Assembly (NCBI RefSeq): GCF_030315685.1
Contig: NZ_JASXSI010000003.1
Span: forward strand, 124,001 to 188,000
DNA: 64,000 nt
DNA from: Gordonia sp. ABSL11-1
GTDB taxonomy: Bacteria; Actinomycetota; Actinomycetes; Mycobacteriales; Mycobacteriaceae
Reading direction: 5' to 3'
The stretch's first letter is position 1, and every line of letters starts with the position of its first letter. The position numbers were made by a program, and so were the translations under genes. The notes beneath the pieces were generated by a model. That model made no database searches and was not told where the DNA came from. It worked only from the letters and a program-made list of their open reading frames with translations. Positions 1 to 12,000 of the stretch are shown piece after piece.

Positions 1-1
1 C

Positions 2-3000
2 GCACTCGTGTTCGACGACGGGCACGAGGTGACCTACGGGGAGTTCGGTGCACGTGTGGCGACCCTGGGCCGCCGGCTCATCGATCTGGGAGTCGGCCCT
101 GATGTCGCTGTCGCCGTGTGCATCCCGCGATCGCTCGAGATGATGGTCGCGATCCACGCGATCGTCGCCGCCGGGGGACAGTACGTGCCGGTGGACACCG
201 ACATCCCCGCCGAGCGGGCCGAGTACATGCTGGCGACGGCCGCCGCGGCCGCCGTGCTGGTCGGCGGTGGAGACGACGGCGTCGGACTGCGTGCCGCGGC
301 CGAGACCGCGGGCATCGCCGTGATCACCGTCGACGCGGCGACACCCGTTGCCGACGATGTCGCACCGATCCGCGACGACGAGCGCCTCGCGCCGGTGCGT
401 CCCGACAACGCGGTGTACACCATCTTCACGTCGGGTTCGACCGGCAGGCCCAAGGGCGTGACCCTGCCGCACGCCGCCGTCGTCAACCGGTTGTGGTGGG
501 GGCTCGACCGATTCCCGCTCGATGCGACCGACCTGGTGGTCCAGAAGACCCCGTACACGTTCGATTGTTCGGTTCCGGAATTGTTCGCCCCGTTCGTCGT
601 CGGCTCGCGGTTGCTCGTCGCACGTCCCGGCGGCCACGCCGATCCGGTCTACATGGCCGACCTGATCGCCGACCACGGCGCCACGATGGTGCATTTCGTG
701 CCGTCGGTGCTGTCGGTGTTCCTCGACGTCGCCGGTGCCGAACGGCTGGCCCGGCTGACCGGCGTCAAGTACCTCTCGACGACCGGTGAGGCGCTCCCAC
801 CCGCCGTCGCGTCGGCGACGCGGACGGCGTTGCCGCAGGCCGAGTTCTACAACCTGTACGGTCCCACCGAGGCGGCCGTCGAGATCACCTATGAGCGCAT
901 CGGGACCGGGATCGCCGAGCAGTCGGCCGAGTCGTCGGTGCCCATCGGCACACCGATGTGGAACTCCACCGCCCATGTCCTCGACGACCGGCTCCGGCCG
1001 GTCCCGGCAGGCGTCGCCGGGGAGCTCTACCTCGGCGGAATCCAGCTCGCCCGCGGCTACGCCGACCGCGCCGACCTCACCGCCGAGCGGTTCGTCGCCG
1101 ATCCGTTCGGGCCGCCGGGCACACGTCTCTACCGGACGGGTGACCTTGTCCGGCGCCGCGCGGGATCCGACACCACCGACGGTGGTGACTCGCTGGAATA
1201 CCTGGGACGCACCGACTTCCAGGTCAAGCTCCGCGGCCAGCGGATCGAGTTGGGCGAGATCGAGTCCGTCCTCGCGTCGGCACCGGGCGTGGTCCATGCC
1301 GCAGCCACCGTCGCGTCCGCGCCGGCCGGGGGCGAGCACCTCGTGGCCTACGTCGCGGGAGCCGATGCGAATCACCGACCCGACGTCGACGACGTCCGGG
1401 ACGCGGTGGCCGTCGCGTTGCCCGACTACATGCGTCCGACGGTGTGGATGGTGCTCGACGAGATCCCGCTGAACTCCGCAGGCAAACTCGACCGCCGGGC
1501 GCTGCCCGAGCCCGAGTTCGGGGCAGGCGAGTTCGTCGGCCCGGCCACCGCGACCGAGGAGGCCGTCGCGCAGATCTTCGCCGACATCCTCGGCATCGAG
1601 CGGATGTCGGTGACCGACAGCTTCTTCGACCTCGGCGGCAACTCGCTCACCGCCACCCGTGTGGCGGCCCGGGTCGGCGATGCACTCGACGCCGACGTGC
1701 CCGTCCGTGCCCTGTTCGACGCTCCGTCGGTCCGCACCCTCGTCGAGCGCATCCGGCCCGGTGACCGTCGTGCCGTGGCGCCGATCGGATCGCTGCCGCG
1801 TCCCGACCGCATCCCGCTGTCGTTCGCCCAGCAGCGGATGTGGTTCATCAACCGGTACGACCCGGGTGCCGCCACCTACAACATTCCGGCGGTCCTGCGA
1901 CTGACCGGACACCTCGACACCGATGCCCTGCGGGACGCAGTCCTCGACGTCCTCGGACGACACGAGATCCTGCGGACGACCTTCCCGTCGGATCAGGGAC
2001 GCCCGTACCAGTCGATCGCGGAGATGTCCGCCGTTGCGGCCGACCTGCCCTGGGCCGTCGTCGACGACCCGGCAGACGCACTGGCCGCCGCCGCAACCGG
2101 ATTCGACGTCACCGCGCAGTGGCCGATCCGCATCCGCCTCGCCACCGGTGACGGCGCGATCGACACCGCCGATCACCTACTGGTCGTCGTCGTCCATCAC
2201 ATCGCCGCCGACGGCGAGTCCGTGCGGCTGCTGGCGCGCGACCTCATCGCCGCCTACACGGCGCGCGCCGCCGGCGACGCACCGGCGTGGAGCCCTCTGC
2301 CGGTACAGTTCGCCGACGTCGCCACCTGGCAGCACACCGTGCTCGGTGCCGCCGACGTACCCGGATCGCTCCTGGCCGAGCAGGCCGACCACTGGCGGGA
2401 CCGGCTCGCCGGACTGCCCGATGTCCTCGAGCTGCCCACCGACCGACCCCGGCCCCGCGTCGCGTCGATGCGCGGCGCATCGGTGTCGTTCGACATCCCC
2501 GCCGACCTCGGACGCCAGATCTCGCGACTCGCGCATGCGCGCGGGATGACCGAGTTCATGGTCCTGCATGCCGCGCTGGCGGCCGTGCTCGGCCGGCTCG
2601 CCGGCACCGACGACGTCGCGATCGGCACCCCGATCGCCGGCCGGGGGGATCCGCTCGTCGACGACCTCGTCGGGATGTTCGTCAACACCCTGGTGCTGCG
2701 TTCGGTCGTCGAGCCGTCGCTGACCGTCGACGAGTTGCTCACCGGCGTCCGCGCGACCGATCTCGATGCCTTCGCCCACGCCGACATCCCGTTCGAGCAG
2801 GTGGTGGAGCTGGTCGATCCGGTCCGTTCGGAAGCCTTTGCGCCCCTGGTCCAGACGTTGCTCGCCGTGGATCAGACCCCGGTCGACCGGATGGCGCGTG
2901 GCGCGGATGCGGCCGCGGACGACATCCGGGTCGGTGACCTGGGGATCACCGCGCTGGATCCCGAGGTCTGCTCGGCCAAGGTCGATCTCACCGTCGCCGT

Positions 3001-6000
3001 CGCCGCCGGGGCGGGGGACTGGGCCGGATCGATCACCTATGCGACCGACCTCTTCGACGAGGCATCGGTTCGACTGCTGACGCGACGTCTGGTGAGCTTC
3101 CTGCGCGCCGCGGTCACCGACCCGGCGGTGGCGCTGGGCGATGTGGACCTCCTCGACGCCGACGAGGCGACCGCACTCTCCCGCGTCTCCGGCGGACGCG
3201 GCACCGAACCCGCCGTGCTCGCCGATCTGTTCGCCACCGCGGCGCATCGGTGGCCTGAGCGCGTCGCTGTCCGCGACGCCACCGGGCGTGCGCTCACCTA
3301 TGACGACCTCGACCGACGATCCGACCGACTGGCCCGATGGCTCCGTGCCCAGGGGATCGGCGTCGAATCCCTCGTCGCCCTGGCCGTCGGCCGATCGACC
3401 GACCTCCTCGTCGCGATCTGGGGCGTCGCCAAGTCCGGTGCGGGATACGTGCCCATCGATCCCGACTACCCGGCCGCCCGGATCGCCACGATGGTCGAGG
3501 ACTCCGGCGCCGCCCTCGGCCTGACCCTGTCGACCGTCACCGACCTGCCCGACGACACGGTGGCCTGGCTGACCCTCGACACCGGCGAGGTGGCCGCAGG
3601 GATCTCCGCGACTCCCGACGGTCCGCTCGCCGACGACGAGCGCCCGGCGGTCCGGCCCGACAACGTCGCCTACGTCATCTACACCTCCGGGTCGACCGGC
3701 CGGCCGAAGGGCGTCGCCGTCACCCACAGCGGACTCGCGAACTTCGCCGATCAGGAACTCAGCCGCCTGGGCATCGACAACCCGATGATCGAGCAGCCGG
3801 ACACCGCGCCGCGCGTCCTCGGGTTCGCGTCACCGAGTTTCGACGCCTCGGTACTCGAGTACCTGATGGCCACCGTGTCCGGCGGATCCGTGGTCTACCG
3901 CGCCTCCGACGCGGTCGGCGGCGATCTTCTGCAGTCCTTCTGCGCCGGGCAGCGGATCACCCACACCTTCCTCACCCCGACCGTCCTCGCGACGCTGGAT
4001 CCGCAAGCGTTGCCGGATCTCTCGGGCCTGATGGCCGGCGGCGAGGCGGTACCGACGGCCATCGTCGACGACTGGTCGCCACATGTCGCGGTGCACAACC
4101 TCTACGGACCGACCGAGACCACCATCGGTGTGACCCTGTCCGCGCCGATGCGACCGGAGGAGCCGGTCAGACTCGGCACGCCGTTGGCCGGCCTCGGTCT
4201 CACCGTCCTCGACGCACGGCTGCACCCCGTGCCCGTCGGTGTCGTCGGCGAGCTGTACGTGACCGGACCGGCGCTCTCACGTGGATACCACGGTCAGCCG
4301 GGACTGACCGCCGACCGGTTCGTGGCCGCGCCGAACGGGGTGGCGGCGGACCGTGGTGGGTTGAACGCTGGTGGATTGAACGCTGGTGGATTGACCGGGG
4401 CCGCAGCGAACGGTGTTGCGGGCGAACGGATGTACCGCACCGGCGACCTCGTGCGATGGCGCCGTGACGTCTCCGGCGATCTCGTCCTGGAGTACGCCGG
4501 CCGCACCGACGACCAGGTGAAGTTGCGCGGTCTGCGCATCGAACTCGGCGAGATCGAGTCGGCGATCACCGACCATCCGGCGATCACCGCGGCGGTCGTC
4601 GTCGGGATCGGCGGTTCGGTGGCGACGGCGCTCGCCGCCTATGTCGTCGTCGACGGACACCGCGACGGTCCGATCACCGACGACAGTGCCACCGACGACA
4701 GCGTCGTCGACGAGGTGCGCGGACTGCTCGCAGATCGGCTGCCCGCCTTCATGATCCCGTCGTCGTTCACCGTCCTCGACGCCCTGCCACTCACCCCGGT
4801 CGGCAAGCTCGACACCGCGGCCCTGCCCGAACCGGTCATCACGACCGACACCGACGTCGCGGCGGACACCGACGAGGAACGGGCCATCGCCGAGATCTTC
4901 GCGGAGGTGCTCGGCATCGCGGATGTCGGTGCGACGACGGGGTTCTTCGAACTCGGCGGCAACTCGCTGTCGGCGACCCGAGTGGTGGCGCAGGTAGCCG
5001 AGTCGCTGCGCACGGATCTCGTCGTGCGCGATCTGTTCGAGGCGCCGACAGTGCGCGCTCTCGCCGCGCGCATCGTCGCCGGCCGTGGCGACGCATCCGG
5101 GACACCGGCGTCGGGGCAGCACGTCGAACCGTTGGTCGCGGGTCCCCGCCCGGCGCACATCCCGCTGTCGAACGCCCAGCAGCGGATGTGGTTCATCAAT
5201 CGATTCGATCCTCTGTCGACCGCCTACAACATCCCGGTGGCGATGAGACTGTCCGGTGCACTGGATGTCTCGGCCCTGCATCAGGCTCTGCTCGATGTGA
5301 TGGCCCGGCACGAGATCCTCCGCACGCGATTCCCGCAGGACCCCAACGGCCGACCCGAACAGGTGATCGTGCCGGTCGAGGAGTTGTCGTCGGCGTTCGA
5401 CTGGGACGAGGTGCACACCGAGGTCGACCTGTTCGACGCGACCCGCGTCGGGTTCGACGTCACCGGCGAGCTCCCGCTCCGCGCCCGTCTCTACCGCGTG
5501 CAGGCGGGAGAGCACATCCTGCTTCTCGTCGCCCATCACATCGCCGCCGACGGTGAGTCCCTCGCTCCTCTGGTCCGCGATCTGACGGCCGCCTACCGCG
5601 CCCGGGCGGCCGGACAGTCACCCGACTTCGCTCCGCTTCCGGTGCAATTCGCCGACGTCGCGCTGTGGCAGCGGCGTGTGCTCGGGGCCGCCGACGACCC
5701 GGAGTCGGTCCTCGGGCGCCAGGCCGATCACTGGATCGAGACGCTGGCCGGGTTGCCGGACGTACTGGATCTCCCGACCGACCGTCCGCGGCCGTCGTCG
5801 GCGTCCATGCGCGGTGGACGCCTCGCACATCCGATCCCGCGCGAGGCAGCCGACCGGCTGACCGCGTTCGCCGGCGCCCGGGGAGTCACCGAGTTCATGG
5901 TGATCCACGCAGCGCTCGCGGTGCTGCTTGCCCGACTGTCCGCGACGACCGACATCGCCATCGGCACACCGACGGCGGGTCGCGGCCGGGCGGCCCTCGA

Positions 6001-9000
6001 CGACATGGTCGGCATGTTCGTCAACACCCTCGTGCTGCGCACCGAGATCGATCCGGCAGCAACCTTCGACGAGGTGATCGACCTCGTCCGCCGGACCGAC
6101 CTCGACGCCCTCGCGAACGCGGACGTGCCGTTCGAGTACCTGGTGGAGGCCCTCGATCCCGTCCGCTCCGACGCGTTCGCGCCGCTCACCCAGGTGATGC
6201 TGAGCGTCGACCAGAGCGTGGCGCGCGCCACCGAGACCCTCGAGGCCCTGTCATCCGACGCCACCGCACCCGACGGTCTGCGGGTCGAACCGGTCGCCGA
6301 ACCCGGCGTCCCCCCGGCGCGTGTCGACCTGTCCATCGGGGTCTCCACCGACTCCGCGGGCGTGTACTCGACCGTCGACATCCTCTATGCCACAGATCTG
6401 TTCGACTCCGCGACCGTGCGGTCGATGGCGAGCCGGTTCGTCCGCCTGCTCGATGTGGTCACCGCCGGCCCGGGCGTGGCGGTCGGCGACGTCGAACTCC
6501 TCGACCGGGCGGAGCGCTCCGCGGACGTCGAGCGGGCCACCGGTCACGACGTGCTGGTGAGCGACGAGCTGCTGCCCGACATCGTCACGAGGCAGGCCAG
6601 GCGGATGCCGTCGGCCTCCGCGTTGCGCCTCGGCGACCGGACCGTCGACTACGCGGAGTTCGCCGATCGCGTCGCCGAGCTGGCCCACGACCTGATCGAT
6701 CGGGGTGTGGGACCCGATGTGGCGGTGGGTGTGTGCATGCCGCGTTCGATCGAGATGGTGCTCGCCGCCCACGCGGTCGTCGCAGCCGGTGGCCAGTACG
6801 TGCCGATCGACATCACCGCACCGGCCGACCGCGTGCAGTACATGGTGACGACCGCGGGCGCCGGGCTCGTCCTGGTGTCGGCCGCGCACGGCGCCCCGAC
6901 ACCGGTGGCCGAGTCGTCGGTCGAGACGCTCGTCGTCGACGCCTCCGCACCGATCACCGGCGACACGACGCCGGTCACCGACGCCGATCGGCACGCCTCG
7001 CTACGGCCCGGTCACGCGATGTACACGATCTTCACGTCCGGGTCGACCGGTCGACCCAAGGGCGTCACGCTCACCCACGAGGCCGTGCTCAACCGTCTGT
7101 GGTGGGGCCTGCATCAACTGCCCATCGACGTGTCCGACATCGTTGTGCTGAAGACGCCGTACACGTTCGACTGCTCGGTTCCGGAGCTGTTCGCCCCGTT
7201 GATGATCGGCGCACAGACCCTGATACTCGAGGCAGACGGCCACCTCGACCCGGTGTACGTGGCCGAGCAGATCGCCGACCATCGCGCCACGATGGTGCAT
7301 TTCGTCCCGTCGATGCTGTCGGTGTTCCTCGAGCTCGCCGGCACCGAACGGCTCGCCGCCCTCGACAGTGTGCGCATCCTGTCCACCACCGGCGAGGCGC
7401 TGCCGCCGGCGGTCGCCGCGCAGACCCGCGAACTGATCCCGGGCGCCGATCTCTACAACCTCTACGGCCCCACCGAGGCGGCGGTCGAGGTCACCTGGCA
7501 GCAGATCGACTCGATCGACGCCGATGCGCCGACCACCCCCATCGGTGTGCCGGTGTGGAACTCGACATCGCATGTGCTCGACGGGCGACTGCGGCCTGTC
7601 CCCGTCGGTGTGCCCGGCGAACTCTACGTCGGCGGCGTGCAGCTCGCCCGCGGCTATGCGGCACGTGCCGACCTCACCGCCGAGCGGTTCGTCGCCGATC
7701 CGTTCGGCGAACCCGGTGACCGCCTGTACCGCACCGGCGACCTCGTGCGCGTGAACCCGGCGGGCGAGCTGGAATACCTCGGCCGCACCGACTTCCAGGT
7801 CAAACTGCGCGGACAGCGGATAGAGCTGGGCGAGATCGAGTCCGTCCTCGCCGCGACCGAATCGGTGGTGCATGCGGTGGCCACCGTCGCCACCGCCCCC
7901 GGGGGCGGAGAACATCTGGTCGCGTATCTGGCCGGCGACGGAATCGACCTCGAGATCGTCCGACGCGAGGTCGCGCAGGCGTTGCCGGAGTACATGCGCC
8001 CGACGGTGTGGACCGTCCTCGACGACATCCCGCTCAACAGCGCGGGCAAACTGGATCGCCGTGCGCTGCCGGAGCCGGAGTTCTCGGCTGCCGGAGACCA
8101 CGTCGCGCCGGCCGGGCACCTCGAGGAGACCATCGCCGGGATCGTCGCCGAGGTGCTCGGGGTCGAGCGCGTCAGCGTCGTCGACAGCTTCTTCGACCTC
8201 GGCGGCAACTCGCTGTCGGCCACCAGGGTGGTCGCGCGGGTGGCACAGGCACTCGACACCGATGTCCCGGTACGACGCCTGTTCGATGCGCCCACCGTCC
8301 GCGACCTGGCAGCCGGACTGACGCCGGGAACCGGCCGGCCGTCGGCGGGCATCGTCGCGGTCGCCCGGCCCGACGAGATCCCGTTGTCGTTGGCGCAGCA
8401 GCGGATCTGGTTCATCAACCGGTTCGACACGTCATCGTCCACCTACAACATGCCGATCATCCTGGGCCTCGACGGCCCCGTGGACGTCGACGCCCTCCGC
8501 GCCGCGATCGGCGACGTGGTGGCACGACATGAGACGCTGCGCACCACCTATCCGGAGACCGACGGCGTCCCGAGGCAGGATGTGCACCCGGCCGAGAGCG
8601 CCGAGGCCACACTCGACTGGGCCGTCGTCGGGGAGCGCGCCGAGATCGACGCCGCCGTCGGCGTCGGCTTCGATCTGGCGACGCAGTGCCCGATCCGGGT
8701 GCGGTTCTTCTCCGGTCCCGACGGCACCCATGTGCTCGCCGTCGTCGTGCACCACATCGCCGCGGACGGCGAGTCGATCGCGCCGCTCGTCCGCGACGTC
8801 GTGACGGCCTATGCCGCTCGCACGCGCGGACAGGACCCCGGGCTGCCCGACCTCGCGGTGCAGGTCGCCGACCATGCGCTGTGGCAGCGCCGCGAACTCG
8901 GCTCGCCCGACGACCCGACCTCGGTGATCGGCGGTCAGCTCGACTTCTGGGACACCGAACTCGCCGGGTCGCCCGACGTGCTGGAGATCCCCGCCGACCG

Positions 9001-12000
9001 CTCCCGCCCCGCGGTGTCGAGTGGACGAGGTGCGCTGGTCCGCTTCGAGATCCCCGAAGCAGTGGCCAGGCGCACGACCGGGCTCGCCCGACGGCATTCC
9101 GCCACACCGTTCATGGTGGTGCACGCCGCGTTGGCCACCCTGCTCGCCCGGCTGTCGGCCACCGACGACATCGTCATCGGTACGCCGGTCGCGGGTCGCG
9201 GACAACGCGCTCTCGACGACGTCGTCGGCATGTTCGTCAACACCCTGGTCCTGCGGACGCCGGTCGACATCGCCGCGCCCGTGGGCGACGTGCTCGACAC
9301 GGTCCGCGCGGTCGACCTCGCTGCATTCGACCATGCCGACGTGCCGTTCGAGGCCGTCGTCGAGCGGCGCAATCCCGTGCGATCCGAGTCGTTCGCCCCG
9401 CTCTTCCAGGTGTCACTGACCTTCGAGGCGAACACGGTGCCGGACATGGCGGCGTCGACGCTGACCGCCGGGGACGTCGGCGGTGTCCGGATCACACCGC
9501 TCGCGCCGCCCGGGGTGTCGGCGAAGGTGGACCTCACCGTGACCGTGTCCGTCAGCGACGACGGGCCGTGGCACGGGTCGATCATCTACGCCACCGACAT
9601 CTTCGACGAACCGACCGTCGACACCCTCGCTCGACGGCTGATCGACGTGCTCGACACCATGACCGAGAGTCCGGAAGTCGTGGTCGGCAACATCGACCTG
9701 CTCGACGTCGACGAGCACGATCGGCTCGTCCCCGTCGCGGGTGCGCCGTCGGCGACACCATTGCTGCTGTCCGATCTGTTCGACCGGACCGCGCGGCAGC
9801 GGCCCGACGCGGTCGCCGTCGTCGACGCCGACGGCCGGTCGGCGACCTATGCCGAACTGGACCGTCGCTCGAATCAATGGGCCCGACAGCTGATCTCGGT
9901 CGGCGTCGGACCGGACCGTCTCGTGGCGGTGGCGATCGGTCGGTCGGTCGATCTGCTGACGGCGATCTGGGCGGTGACCCGCGCCGGCGGCGCCTTCGTC
10001 ACCGTCGACCCCGACTATCCCGCCGACCGGGTACAGATGATGATCGCCGACAGCGGCGCGGACATCGGGCTGACGAACGCGGACGCCACCGGCCCCGACG
10101 CGGCACATCCCTTCGACGCCGATCCGGCGCAGACCGGGATCGACTGGCTGCGGATCGATGACGCCGACATCGTTGCCGCGCAACCGGACACCGCACTGGT
10201 ATCGGACGAGCGCCGTGGTGTGACGCGGCTCGACAACCTCGTCTACGTCATCTACACCTCCGGATCCACCGGCCGTCCGAAGGGTGTCGCGGTGACCCAT
10301 CGCGGTCTGCACGACTTCGTGTCGACCTCCAACGGGCTGATGGGAATCGGTCCGGATGCACGGGTTCTCGGCTTCGCGTCGCCGAGCTTCGACGTCTCCG
10401 TCTCCGAGATGGTGTCGGCGATGACGGCGGGCGCCACACTCGTGTACCGGCCGCCTGATGCCGTCGGCGGCGACGAACTGCACCGGTACATGACCGACCA
10501 GCGGATCACACACGCGATGCTGACCACGAGTGTGCTGGCGACCGTGCCGTCGCACGGACTGCCGGATCTCGTCGGGCTCACCACCGGCGGCGAGGTCGTC
10601 GGACAGGCGTTGGCCGACGAATGGTCCGGTCGCACACCGACACTGAACGGCTACGGCCCGACCGAGGCGACGATCGCCGCGACGCTGTCGGAGCCGATGG
10701 TGCCCGGCGCACCCGTGCGGATCGGAGATCCGCTGAGCGGGGTGCGGCTCGTCGTGCTCGACCACCGGCTGCGTCCGGTGCCGGTGGGCACGCTCGGGGA
10801 ACTCCACATCATGGGTCCGTCCCTGGCCCGCGGCTACCTCGGCCGGCCCGCGCAGACGGCGAGCAGTTTCGTCGCCGCACCGTTCGGCGCACCCGGCGAA
10901 CTCATGTACCGTACGGGCGATCTCGCCAGGTGGACGATCGCCGCCACCGGGGAACTCGGCCTCGAGATCGATGGCCGTAGCGACGACCAGGTCAAGCTCC
11001 GCGGTCTCCGCATCGAGCTCGGGGAGATCGAGACGGTGCTCGCCGAGCATCCCGCCGTACGTCGCGCGGTGGTCCTCGGCGTCGGCGATCCGGTGTCGTC
11101 GCTGACGGCCTATGTCGTCGGCGACGCGGACACCGATGTGGACGCGCTGCGCGCCCATTTGGGTCGCCATCTCCCACGGCACATGATCCCGTCGTCGTTC
11201 ACCGTGCTCGACACGCTGCCGCTGACCCCGGTCGGCAAGCTCGACAAGCGTGCACTGCCGGCGCCGACGATCACGGTCGCCTCCCACGTCGAACCGGCGA
11301 GGGACTCCGAGCGGCTCGTCGCCGACACCTTCGCCGAGGTCCTCGGACTCGAGCGGGTCGGCGCGACGGACAGCTTCTTCGACCTCGGCGGCAACTCGCT
11401 GTCGGCGACCCGGGTGCTGGCACGGCTGCGTGAGCGGTCCGTCGAGATCGAACTCGCCTGGCTGTTCAGCGATCCCACGGTCTGCGGGGTCGCGGCCCGC
11501 ATCGACGGCGACGACGCGGGTGCGGTCGTCGGGGAGGTGGTGCTGCCGCTGCGCCGCGACGGCGCGCGCGCACCGCTGTTCTGTGTTCATCCGGCCGGTG
11601 GTCTGGCCTGGTTCTACGGCGGGCTCGCGCCGCACCTGGTGGACCGGCCGATCTACGGCGTGCAGGATCCCCACGTGGTCACCGGGGAGCCCGCCGCCGA
11701 GTCGATCGAGGAACTCGCGCTGCGCTACCTCAAGGAGATCCGGCAGATCCAGCCCGACGGGCCGTACCACCTGCTCGGGTGGTCGCTCGGCGGCCAGATC
11801 GCCCACGCCATGGCGGTCATGCTCCAGCACGACGGCGACGAGGTCGCGTTCCTCGGCATCATGGATGCCGTGGCGCCGGCCGCGGCGACGTCGACGGACA
11901 GTGTGCCGCCCGCCCTCGACGATGCCCCCGGTGGTGTCGAATCCGTCGAGCCGACCGGAGAGCAGGCGGGTGCACTCGCCAACGACCTGCTCGGCGGGTG

